Shown one piece after another: positions 38,421 through 47,265 of a stretch of 64,000 nt of DNA. The notes beneath the pieces are model-generated. The model had not been told where the DNA came from. It saw only the letters and a list, made by a program, of their open reading frames with translations, and searched no databases. Positions within the stretch are counted from its first letter, which is position 1. Each line of letters starts with the position of its first letter. The stretch is from the NCBI GenBank assembly GCA_026224775.1, contig JAMFRP010000022.1, forward strand, positions 62,001-126,000. Reading direction: 5' to 3'. Both the position numbers and the translations under genes were made by a program. Source of the DNA: Bacteroidota bacterium (lineage in GTDB: Bacteria > Bacteroidota > Bacteroidia > Sphingobacteriales > Sphingobacteriaceae).

Positions 38421-40703
38421 TTATTCTACGCCCCAGCTTTTATTTGGTTTCGGCCCCATCTCTAGTTCAAGTGTGCCGCCGTTTATCAATTGTTCATGTG
38501 TAAACCAAGGTTTGTTAAGCGGTTGTCCGTTCATCTTTGCGCTTTGGATATATTTATTTACAACGGAACAGTTGTTGGCGATCATTGTAAACTGTTTGCC
38601 ACCAAGCAGATCAATAGTTACTTTACTAAATACCGGACTACCGATAGTGTAAATTGGCAAACCGGGTGTTATAGGGTAAAAACCCATTGATGAGAACACA
38701 ACAAAGGCCGACATTCCACCACCATCTTCATCGCCGGGAATTCCGAAGATATTATCCTTAAACCATACATCTAACAGCAACCGTATGTGTTTTTGTGTTT
38801 TCCAGGGTGAGTTAGTGAAATTATACAGATACGGAATATGAAAACTTGGCTCATTTCCATCGGAATATTGACCAACCAAACCTGTAGCATCCGGAAATTT
38901 AGCCCAAAACTCATACTTGCTGCGCCCTAATGGCTCGCGAAATAATTGGTCGAGTTTATTTTCAAACATAGTTTTGCCGCCCATTAGTTTAACAAGACCT
39001 GGTATGTTTTCCTGTACCTGCCATAAATAGGTCCAGCCATTGTTTTCATCATAGTAATCCCGGCCGCCCATACCGCCATCAAATTTAGGGTCGATGTTAA
39101 TCCAGTTACCGTTATTATCTTTAGGTATGAACATTTTCACGTTATCATTCCATAAATTTTTATAATTGCCTGCACGGATGCTGAACCTCGCTTGATCCTC
39201 TTTCTTTCCCAGTTCGCCAGCCATTTCGCTGAGTGCCCAGTCGTCATAACTAGCCCCAAGCGTTACCGCTACAGCTTGTCTTCGCTCCAATGGGTTAACC
39301 TGCGGCACTGTTTCAACTTCTCCCTTTTTTAAAGCAGGATAGTAACCTTTTGCATAATAAAACTCATCCAAGCTAGTTTTCGGTCCATTACGCCATGGAA
39401 GCATGGTAGCTTCAGTTGCGTTTTTCACCATTCCCTCATAAGCTTTATTAACATCAAAATTCCTAAGCCCTTTTCGGTAATCATCCAGTATCATAATAGT
39501 GGAATGAAAGCCGTTCATACAGGCGTGGTCACCAAATAAAACAGGGAAAGTGGGCATCCAGCCACCTTGTGTGTACATGGTAACATAGGAATTCACCATG
39601 TCCTGCTCCATTGCCGGATTAACAATAGCCCGCAATGGATGCAGCGCCAGATAGGTATCCCAGGTCCAGTCATCAACATAAAAAGGTCTATTGGTATTGT
39701 GGATTTTTTTGTCGAATCCACTATAGTATTTGCCATCTTCAGTAATATCTACCATTCGCTCGCTGCAGCGGTAATATGCTGTGTAAAATGACCGGCGCTG
39801 CGCTTCCGTGCCACCTTCTACCCGAATGTTGTTGATAGTTTTATCCCAGGCTTTTTCACCATTGGTTTGTATATCTGTAAAGGATTTTCCCGCTATCTCT
39901 TCTTGGAAATTAGCCCGTGCCTGCTCAGGGCCGATATAAGATATAGCATAGCGGAACTCGATTACCGAGGGCGCATCTTTACCAAAGCTGATCCAAGAGC
40001 GCACGCCTTTACCCTGTACTTCTGCAACGTTACTTAGTTGATTATTCCTAATAGTACCCGCTTGTCCAACGCTACTAAACTCACCGTACATGTACACTTT
40101 AATGTCGTCATGGTAAGTTTCCATGCCTTCCATCGCGTTCCCGTTCATAAATTTCCAGGAGCCGGCCCCTTTATTATATAAATTAAACAACAGGTTTTTA
40201 TCTGATCTACTACCAGGGAAAGTGAATCGGTAAATACCGGTTTTCTTTCCGGCAGTAAATTCTACTGTTATCTCATCATCAATCAAATAGGTTGAATAAT
40301 ACCATGGCCGGGTTATCTCTAAGTCATTATCATAGGTTTGTTTTTGTGCCCAGGCATCTACATTAACCGATTTGTCCCAAGGCTTTAAGGCAAATACCTC
40401 GCCTAATCTGTGCGATACAATTGTGAGCGGGAAGCTTGATATTTGATCGTCCAGATAGTCGCTACGTTCAGGATACATCCTGATTAATTGATTTGGTAAC
40501 TGTACGGTAGGGCGCGTTGGCTGCAATAGCTGACCAACATTTCCTATCCGCGGATCAATGTATTTTAGATTACCTGTACCCGCGTTTGATGAATTATCCT
40601 GTGCGTGGCTATTTCTTATACCGAAGCAGCAGCAAAACATCCCCAAATACAATACAGTACGGTTGAAATTAGTTGGCATCAACCTTAAATTGTGTTTTAG
40701 CAT
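38421..40703 (-). CDS. GH92 family alpha-mannosidase
   Basis: 760 residues with a signal region (to about 34), an N-terminal beta-sandwich and an (alpha/alpha)6 domain. Family signatures are clear: NIEYSV-like opening region (LKYIDPRIG), YVDDWTWDTYLALHPL, GGWMPTFPV, and GDEDGGGMSAFVVFSSMGFYP. Candidate catalytic residues are E553 in DENNGWTY (a variant of the usual EGNxWQY) and D658/D660. GH92 enzymes are calcium-dependent exo-alpha-mannosidases, and the altered E553 context may signal a distinct linkage. It follows a hairpin after the GH99-like lipoprotein gene, so it may be partly insulated from SusC3/D3. Confidence 0.92.
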   Translation of the reverse strand: MLKHNLRLMPTNFNRTVLYLGMFCCCFGIRNSHAQDNSSNAGTGNLKYIDPRIGNVGQLLQPTRPTVQLPNQLIRMYPERSDYLDDQISSFPLTIVSHRLGEVFALKPWDKSVNVDAWAQKQTYDNDLEITRPWYYSTYLIDDEITVEFTAGKKTGIYRFTFPGSRSDKNLLFNLYNKGAGSWKFMNGNAMEGMETYHDDIKVYMYGEFSSVGQAGTIRNNQLSNVAEVQGKGVRSWISFGKDAPSVIEFRYAISYIGPEQARANFQEEIAGKSFTDIQTNGEKAWDKTINNIRVEGGTEAQRRSFYTAYYRCSERMVDITEDGKYYSGFDKKIHNTNRPFYVDDWTWDTYLALHPLRAIVNPAMEQDMVNSYVTMYTQGGWMPTFPVLFGDHACMNGFHSTIMILDDYRKGLRNFDVNKAYEGMVKNATEATMLPWRNGPKTSLDEFYYAKGYYPALKKGEVETVPQVNPLERRQAVAVTLGASYDDWALSEMAGELGKKEDQARFSIRAGNYKNLWNDNVKMFIPKDNNGNWINIDPKFDGGMGGRDYYDENNGWTYLWQVQENIPGLVKLMGGKTMFENKLDQLFREPLGRSKYEFWAKFPDATGLVGQYSDGNEPSFHIPYLYNFTNSPWKTQKHIRLLLDVWFKDNIFGIPGDEDGGGMSAFVVFSSMGFYPITPGLPIYTIGSPVFSKVTIDLLGGKQFTMIANNCSVVNKYIQSAKMNGQPLNKPWFTHEQLINGGTLELEMGPKPNKSWGVE

Positions 40704-40767
40704 TATTAGTAGAATTTATATAGAAAAATGTGTCCCGGTGGGATAAGTAATAATCAGCTCATTAACC

Positions 40768-40794
40768 CCCCGCAGGCAATTACTCCTGCAGGGG
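40768..40794 (-). terminator. Hairpin between GH99-like lipoprotein and GH92
   Basis: CCCC-GCAGG pairs with CCTGC-A-GGGG (nine pairs, one bulged A, 8-nt loop), ten bases past the lipoprotein stop. The following T run is weak, so it may attenuate rather than stop transcription into GH92. Confidence 0.5.
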
Positions 40795-40803
40795 ATAAAA
40801 ATT

Positions 40804-41958
40804 TTATTGAGCTACTTTAAATGCAGTCCTGGTAATATTCAGGTATGTATTCCCGTAAAATTGAGTAGGTTCAACCTGGGTATCATGAACATAATCATTA
40901 AACGAGTCTAAGAAAATGAGCCTGCTTTTTGAGGTATTTCGTTTAGCAACATTTGTATAGGTTGTGTACCAACTGCCATCTTTTGTTCTTGGTACGCTCA
41001 CGTGGCTATCGCTTGGGTTAGCTGTCTGGTAATTGTAACCAGCCGAAACGCATGGTATAAATTCCATGTTCCATGATTCAAGAGTTGATTTCCAATACGC
41101 CCAGTTCTGATCGCACATTTGAGGAAATAAATTGTGCCGATCTATATCACCGGCATAGTCAGCCATAGGATCCTCATACATAGCATCTGTACAATTTTGA
41201 AAACGATAGTAAAATCTCGCCGGAGGTGTCCAATTGTTTTGAAATCCTGCGATATACAGTTGAAAGCCCATTGCTGATAAATTAGCCCTGATCTGTTGAT
41301 ATAAGGTTACATTATTATTGGAATTTAAATTTTCCGCATTATTTATAACTAATATATATTTTCCGTTTACTTTTTGATAGTTGCTTTTGTTCATCCAAAA
41401 AGCTAATCTTTTAAAATCATTATAAAAGCCTGCCAACTTTACTGGATTAGTTTCTATTGTTACGCCATTACCCGTTGGCCCTCCCGAAGTTGTTATTCCT
41501 AATGTTGCTATAGTCAGATTATAACTTAGGGCAAAATGCATTGTGGAAGAGTTGGGCTGGGCTAAAAAAGTAGCGACCAGTAAAGAATCCGTCTTGTAAT
41601 TGCTGTTATCAAGCGTAGGCGAACGGACAGAGAAAATAAAATAGTCAATTCCGGCTGTATCAGCATAGGCAATATGCTGTTGCATTATTGATGGTGTAGC
41701 TACACCGACAAGAGGAGTAGGTACACTATTAACGTAGTCATATTTGCCTACTGTTGGTACCTCGGTAATATTGGCACTAAATGAGCTAAATGAATAATAG
41801 AATGCACCTACAAGATAATCTGATGTAGCCGGTACATTAGGAATAGTGTAATTAAGGAAATTATCTGCAGCGGTAACAGCCGCCTTTTTACAGGAAGATA
41901 CCCCTGCTATCATTAATAGCATAAGGCTGCTATAAATATAAAAACGTTTATTTTTCAT
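40804..41958 (-). CDS. GH99/WbsX-like lipoprotein, possibly non-catalytic glycan binder
   Basis: 384 residues with a lipobox VSSC (C23). The fold reads as the GH99-like TIM barrel: DYLVGAFYY near the start, TAGIDYFIFSVRSP, and an end motif LDSFNDYVHDTQVEP. Active GH99 members carry glutamates in the matching FNEW-HEGTxIEP stretch. Here the places hold D355 and D359, so activity may be lost or altered. It is the third gene after SusC3/SusD3 (25 bp behind SusD3), the usual place of a surface glycan-binding protein. I therefore suspect a hydrolase scaffold reused for binding. Family confidence is moderate. Confidence 0.65.
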   Translation of the reverse strand: MKNKRFYIYSSLMLLMIAGVSSCKKAAVTAADNFLNYTIPNVPATSDYLVGAFYYSFSSFSANITEVPTVGKYDYVNSVPTPLVGVATPSIMQQHIAYADTAGIDYFIFSVRSPTLDNSNYKTDSLLVATFLAQPNSSTMHFALSYNLTIATLGITTSGGPTGNGVTIETNPVKLAGFYNDFKRLAFWMNKSNYQKVNGKYILVINNAENLNSNNNVTLYQQIRANLSAMGFQLYIAGFQNNWTPPARFYYRFQNCTDAMYEDPMADYAGDIDRHNLFPQMCDQNWAYWKSTLESWNMEFIPCVSAGYNYQTANPSDSHVSVPRTKDGSWYTTYTNVAKRNTSKSRLIFLDSFNDYVHDTQVEPTQFYGNTYLNITRTAFKVAQ

Positions 41959-41983
41959 CTTAAATTTTTTATTATTAAGGTTA

Positions 41984-43705
41984 TTAATAAGTTGATACTT
42001 GGGTGTACGGTATACCTGCTGCTTTCAAACTCTCTATTGTGGTTCCGTACCATTTTTCCACAAAACTGTAATCAATAAATGCAGGAACTTTTGTCCAATC
42101 AATTGGGGTATAAGCCGGTTCTATTTTTAAGTGTGTAAATACATAATCGCCAGGAGCACCTAATATTTTCACACCATTGGCATAACCTATCGGATTACGG
42201 GTAACCTCACTTTGAACAGGATAAAACCAGCGATCGGGTAAATCGGCATAGGTTCCATTTACACCGGGATTATTACCAGGATTAGTGTGTGGGGGAAGGA
42301 TAAGATTTTGTGTTCTGCGTTGTAAAGCCCATGCATCAAATGCCCCGTCATCATAATAATTGAGCCACTCTTGTATCCATATTTTAGTAGCGTTATCGGC
42401 TGGGATACTGGTATTAATGAAACCTAAGTCATAATTAAACCCGCGTCCTGCGGTGCTCCACTTAATCCCATTTTGAGCCTCATAAGCTGTGGCTTGGGCA
42501 GCAGTTAAGCCCCAAAAGGCAAAGTTGGCGTTTATTCCGGCATAATAATACTGGTCGGGTGTTTGCGCGCCTCCATAACCATTTAATGCCGCTTCCGCCT
42601 TCATAAAGCAAACTTCGGCATAGGTTGTGATATAGAACGGGCGTGTGGCTGCTGTAAGCGCAGTCTGCATCATGCTATAGTTAGTCGGTATTGTAGCTCC
42701 GGAAAATGGAGGAGCTGTTAACCCCCATTGCACAAGTAGAGTGTTAGCTTTGGGCGTACCCAAATAAGGTATTGGGTACGTAACAATATGATGCAGGGCA
42801 TCAGTGGTACTGGTTAAAGTATCGGTTATTTTGAAAGGAGTAGCTGATGGCAGAAAATATGCGCCCAAACGAGGGTCATTATATGATCTGAAATAAGTAA
42901 ATGCATAGTCACTCATCACAGGAGTTGCAGTACCGACATAGGATGTGCCCTGAACTAATTGCAAAAAATAAACAGATTGGCTGCCGACAGCTGTTCCATA
43001 AGGTAATTTTGCATCATCAGCATCTGAGGTTGGGAGCATGCTCTCATTCGACATTACATCTTTAATATTAGTTGCAGCCAATGCGGGTAAATTATTTTGT
43101 ACCCTTAATGCAATCCGTAATCTAAGTGTATTAGCAAATTTAATCCATTGGGTTAGGTTACCGCTAAATATAACATCAGTAGTAAGTTTGTCACCATTAA
43201 CATTAATCGCAGCTGCATCTGCTTTTAACCGGCTAAGCAGTGAGGTGTAAACGGTATTTTCATCGTCATATTCAACATCTGTAAGGGTTGTGTTAAAAGC
43301 ATTACTGTAGGGAATAGGCCCGTATGTACCTACCAGGTAAGCAAACACATAACATTCCCACATATCGGCAACGGCCATTCTGTTTGTATAGAGAGGGTTA
43401 CCCTGATATAGCTTTTTAATCTGTTCTATATTCCCTAACGCATTGATATACATTGTTGTCCATGTACCTTCATTTCCGCCAATATAGCGTCCGGCAGGAT
43501 CTACGATATGCCCATACTCCCATAAATATGAGATATTATTGGTCTCCATTTGGTTTACCGTAGTTAAATATACACCTGTTAAAACTGACTCAGGTGTGGC
43601 TGTTTTAAAGCGTGAAGGATCTGTATTAAGGCTCGTGAAATTTTTTGTACACGAAAAAGTAGTGCTAATAAGCAGTACAATTAAAACTTGGATAATCTTT
43701 TTCAT
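41984..43705 (-). CDS. SusD-like outer-membrane lipoprotein (SusD3)
   Basis: 573 residues with a lipobox TFSC (C19). The sequence fits the SusD-like_2 branch, with LNTDPSRFKTATPESVLTGVYL near the start, LRLRIALRVQN in the middle, and FMKAEAALNGYGGAQTPDQYYYAGINANFAFWG. The branch is divergent from SusD1 and SusD2 and often pairs with RagA-like SusC proteins. It begins 5 bp after the SusC3 stop. The ligand is unknown; neighbours suggest a mannose-containing glycan. Confidence 0.93.
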   Translation of the reverse strand: MKKIIQVLIVLLISTTFSCTKNFTSLNTDPSRFKTATPESVLTGVYLTTVNQMETNNISYLWEYGHIVDPAGRYIGGNEGTWTTMYINALGNIEQIKKLYQGNPLYTNRMAVADMWECYVFAYLVGTYGPIPYSNAFNTTLTDVEYDDENTVYTSLLSRLKADAAAINVNGDKLTTDVIFSGNLTQWIKFANTLRLRIALRVQNNLPALAATNIKDVMSNESMLPTSDADDAKLPYGTAVGSQSVYFLQLVQGTSYVGTATPVMSDYAFTYFRSYNDPRLGAYFLPSATPFKITDTLTSTTDALHHIVTYPIPYLGTPKANTLLVQWGLTAPPFSGATIPTNYSMMQTALTAATRPFYITTYAEVCFMKAEAALNGYGGAQTPDQYYYAGINANFAFWGLTAAQATAYEAQNGIKWSTAGRGFNYDLGFINTSIPADNATKIWIQEWLNYYDDGAFDAWALQRRTQNLILPPHTNPGNNPGVNGTYADLPDRWFYPVQSEVTRNPIGYANGVKILGAPGDYVFTHLKIEPAYTPIDWTKVPAFIDYSFVEKWYGTTIESLKAAGIPYTQVSTY

Positions 43706-43710
43706 AATAA

Positions 43711-46700
43711 TTATAATGACAATTTTAAATCAACACCATAGCTTGCATATGGAAGCGAACCGCCCATTTCAAGTCCTTGTCCGTTTCCTGATGAAGCAGC
43801 AGATTCCGGATCAATTCCTGGTGGCGTTTTTTGGAATATAGTCCAAAGATCACGCCCTACTAAAGATAGGCCCATGCTCTTGAACACTGTTTTTCTTAAA
43901 AACCTTGGGTTAAAACTGTATCCTATGATAACCTGCGTTAGTTTAACAAAGGATGCATCATAGGTATACATGTGACCAATGTGCCCTCCTACTTGCTGCC
44001 AATAGGTTTGGTTTTGAATATATCTTGTATTAGGCTCACTTAAATTGGCTATCATATTGCCATTTGCATCTAATAAGGGTAGGCCATTTGAACCTAGCAC
44101 GGGATAGTATCCGGGAAATATATTACCCATTGCACGGCCGCCGGTAGGATAAGGTAAATTGTATAATGTTGTGGTACCAGCTAGTTCATTCCCACTCTCG
44201 CCCAATACACCGTTGCTAAATAACCACGCGGCACGCCCCGGCAGTGTTTGCGCGGAAGCTCCTGAAGTTAAATATCTGAAACTGGTTCCTGAATAAATAG
44301 AGCCACCTATATGGCTAGAAACCAAGAAATTAAAACTAAATCTTTTATACCTAAATGTAGAACCAAACGACATTAATGCCTTTGGTTCGGCGTTACCAAG
44401 TATTGGATTTGTAGTGCTGTAATAAGGTAAACCGCTGGTTGCATTAATAATAGCCTGACCTGATGATGAATAGGCTTGATCCTGTGCCCTTATTACTCCA
44501 ATAGGTTGCCCTACTTCTGCATAAACGCTACCTGTAACAGCCTGGCCCAGTAAAATGGAGTTTATTCCCGGGGATAAGGCTAGTACCTTGTTCCTGTTCA
44601 ATGAAAAATTGTAAACAACATCCCAAGTAAAATTTTCCGTTTTTATTGGGGTGGCGTTTATTGTAAACTCAAGACCTTTGTTTTGTACTGATCCTCCATT
44701 AATTATTTCCTGATTGAAACCATATTCAGGAGGAGTATAACCGGTAAGAATCTGATTGATTGATTTTGATTGGTAAACGTCTGCGTCAAGGTTTAACCGG
44801 CCATTTAAAAAATGAAGCTCTGTTCCAATTTCATCAGATGTGGTTAACTCAGGTTTTAAATTACTATCCTTCAGCGTCTGATCAAATGTCACATAATTTA
44901 CTCCGTTAAAACTACTACCATTGGTGCCAAACTCTGAATATAAGTTATACGGGCTTGTGTCATTACCTACCTTAGCAATAGATGCTCTTAATTTACCAAA
45001 GCTCAAAATCTCCTTAGGGATATTCAAAATTTCGGTAAAAACAAAACTTGCGCTAATGGAAGGGTAAAAGAAGGAGTCGTTTGCAGTAGGTAATGTTGAC
45101 GACCAATCATTACGACCGGTTATATCTAAGTATAAAAAATCTTTATAACCTACAGAAGCGGTACCGTACACAGAGTTAACTTCTGATCTGACTAACGATT
45201 CAGTCCCTGTGTAAACACTGGTGGTGTTAGAAAGATTTTTAACATCATGAGTTTCTAAAGAAGCTGTTCCTGCTTGGGTATTATAATAATTTGTACTGCG
45301 CAAATTGCCACCCGCATTAGCTACAATAGAAAAATCTGAAATGTGCTTATTGTACATAAACAACCCTTCACTATTCCATACTTTATTGTTTTGTTGATAC
45401 TCAGTATAGGAGCCGGGCTCATTAGTCAATGAACCTAGTTGAACAAATGTCCAACGGTTACCCCAAAGCAAGTTACCGGATTCCTGCGCTCTGAATTGCA
45501 AATCCTTAGATAGTTTAATAGTGGCTGTGACACCGCCTATAATGGTGTTATGAATATCCTGGTTGGCATCTTCATTAATATCCCAAAAAGGGTTTTCAAT
45601 GCCGGTGCTGGCGCCGGAGACAATCTCATTCCCCAAACCGTTTTTCCAGGGTATTAAGCTGCTGAGCGGAATACTCAATACTGCATTATTAAGATAATTC
45701 ATTGGATTGGTAGGATCTTCATTACGAGCTGTCCTGTCATTCACCTGCTCTTGTATATATTGAACACGTGTATCTATCCGTAGAAATGGCGTAAAATCTC
45801 TGCTGACAGTTAATTGGAGATTATTTTTTGCCACAACATTCTGCTTTTGAATGATATCATCCCCATCTACCCTGGTGTAAGAGATACGCATTGAAGAGTG
45901 ATCATCAGCAGTACTTAATGACAGGTTGTGCGTAGATGTATACGCTGTCTGAAATATATCGGTTATTCCTTCTTGTGGTACATAAGTACCTGGTGTACCG
46001 TTGTAGGAAAGGTAAGGCTGTCCAAGCATTGGTCCACCCCAGTTTCTGCCACCGCCACTACCTGCCTGTATAACACCTGAACCCAAAGGCCCTACCAATG
46101 TGCCTGACATCTCGCCATTGGTTCCCTCGCCATACTCATATTGAAGGTTAGGGTATTGTAAAACACGCGACATCATATAATTTCCATTATAAGAAATCCC
46201 TAACCCGGCATTTTTCTTTCCCTTTTTGGTGGTAACCAAAATTGCACCGTTAGCGGCTTTTGAACCATACAATGCAGCGGCATTTGGTCCTTTCAATACC
46301 TCAATACTTTCTATATCGTCGGGATTTAAATCGGCAGCATTATTACCGTAATCCAGATTCCCTACCTGGCCATTTGAATCCGTGTTATCAATTGGAACAC
46401 CATCAACCACCCATAAAGGTTGATTGTTACCAGTTATTGAAGACGGCCCCCGCAACACTACCCTTGTTGAACCTGTTGGCTGGCCGCTTGTAGTAATTTG
46501 CAAGCCCGAAACCTTACCATCCAATAAATCGGTTATATTAGTAGCACGGGCTTCGGTCATATCATTAACATTCACGCCCTGCACTGAATAGCCCAATGAT
46601 CTTTTCTGCCTGGGTATATTCAGCGCTGTAACAACTACATCTTGCAAATCCTTTGACGCGGGTATCATTTTAATATCTATCGTCAACTTACCCGTTATGT

Positions 46701-46965
46701 CAAATTCCTGAGCTTGATAGCCAATAAAAGTTAAAACAAGGATTTTACTGCTAGACTTTCCGGGATTTAAAGAAAAGTAACCATTAACATCGGTTGCTGT
46801 TCTTAGCTGAGTTTCTTTAAGGGTTACTGTTACTCCAGATAAAGCCTCTCCTCTTTCATCGGTGACTTTCCCTTTAATAACAGTGCCACCTGAAGGTGGA
46901 TTTTGCTGGGCATACACTTGTGTCAGCATACAACAAAAAAATAGAATAAATAAAAGTTTCTTCAT
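43711..46965 (-). CDS. SusC/RagA-family TonB-dependent transporter (SusC3)
   Basis: 1084 residues with a signal peptide (to about 19), a carboxypeptidase-like domain (VIKGKVTDERGEALSGVTV), a plug (VVLRGPSSITGNNQPLWVVDGVPIDN) and a barrel. It differs clearly from SusC1 and SusC2 and matches the branch that partners SusD-like_2 proteins. It is downstream of the SARP-type regulator gene, separated by a terminator and 300 bp that include four tandem 11-bp repeats 29 bp from the ATG. No TAnnTTTG box was found in that region, in contrast to the HTCS units. Confidence 0.95.
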   Translation of the reverse strand: MKKLLFILFFCCMLTQVYAQQNPPSGGTVIKGKVTDERGEALSGVTVTLKETQLRTATDVNGYFSLNPGKSSSKILVLTFIGYQAQEFDITGKLTIDIKMIPASKDLQDVVVTALNIPRQKRSLGYSVQGVNVNDMTEARATNITDLLDGKVSGLQITTSGQPTGSTRVVLRGPSSITGNNQPLWVVDGVPIDNTDSNGQVGNLDYGNNAADLNPDDIESIEVLKGPNAAALYGSKAANGAILVTTKKGKKNAGLGISYNGNYMMSRVLQYPNLQYEYGEGTNGEMSGTLVGPLGSGVIQAGSGGGRNWGGPMLGQPYLSYNGTPGTYVPQEGITDIFQTAYTSTHNLSLSTADDHSSMRISYTRVDGDDIIQKQNVVAKNNLQLTVSRDFTPFLRIDTRVQYIQEQVNDRTARNEDPTNPMNYLNNAVLSIPLSSLIPWKNGLGNEIVSGASTGIENPFWDINEDANQDIHNTIIGGVTATIKLSKDLQFRAQESGNLLWGNRWTFVQLGSLTNEPGSYTEYQQNNKVWNSEGLFMYNKHISDFSIVANAGGNLRSTNYYNTQAGTASLETHDVKNLSNTTSVYTGTESLVRSEVNSVYGTASVGYKDFLYLDITGRNDWSSTLPTANDSFFYPSISASFVFTEILNIPKEILSFGKLRASIAKVGNDTSPYNLYSEFGTNGSSFNGVNYVTFDQTLKDSNLKPELTTSDEIGTELHFLNGRLNLDADVYQSKSINQILTGYTPPEYGFNQEIINGGSVQNKGLEFTINATPIKTENFTWDVVYNFSLNRNKVLALSPGINSILLGQAVTGSVYAEVGQPIGVIRAQDQAYSSSGQAIINATSGLPYYSTTNPILGNAEPKALMSFGSTFRYKRFSFNFLVSSHIGGSIYSGTSFRYLTSGASAQTLPGRAAWLFSNGVLGESGNELAGTTTLYNLPYPTGGRAMGNIFPGYYPVLGSNGLPLLDANGNMIANLSEPNTRYIQNQTYWQQVGGHIGHMYTYDASFVKLTQVIIGYSFNPRFLRKTVFKSMGLSLVGRDLWTIFQKTPPGIDPESAASSGNGQGLEMGGSLPYASYGVDLKLSL

Positions 46966-46993
46966 GTTTTAAGTTTAATTGGTATAAGAAAAA

Positions 46994-47037
46994 TGATTTA
47001 TAAATTGGTTATAAACCGGTTATAATTGAATTGTAAA
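46994..47037 (-). promoter_or_regulatory. Four tandem 11-bp repeats upstream of SusC3, putative SARP operator
   Basis: Consecutive 11-mers on the plus strand read TGATTTATAAA, TTGGTTATAAA, CCGGTTATAAT and TGAATTGTAAA. The core TTATAA (TTGTAA in the last) repeats at exact 11-bp period. The array starts 29 bp before the SusC3 ATG. SARP regulators bind direct repeats with 11- or 22-bp period, and the neighbouring regulator has that type of DNA-binding domain. A TATACC sequence lies 7 bases toward the gene, but its use as a -10 is uncertain and would give a very short leader. The region is AT-rich, so chance contributes. Confidence 0.5.
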
Positions 47038-47187
47038 TTAAGTAGCTATTGATTAATAAATGTTTAATATTTGATTAATAACAGGAATAAATAAGATTAT
47101 TTTTCACGTTATACGCTCTTATTATATATTTTTTTGATTTTTAGTGATAATGTCGGGAGGAATTAATAAGAAATCAGGGCATTGCTT

Positions 47188-47226
47188 AAAGCCCCTAAAA
47201 TCCTCAATGATGATTTTAGGGGCTTT
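47188..47226 (-). terminator. Intrinsic terminator after the SARP-type regulator
   Basis: 15-bp perfect arms (AAAGCCCCTAAAATC and its complement) with a 9-nt loop start 39 bp past the regulator's stop. It separates regulator transcription from SusC3, which therefore needs its own promoter within the next 220 bp. Confidence 0.85.
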
Positions 47227-47265
47227 AATAAAAAAATGGAATAGCGTATTGGAGAATAGCCCCGG

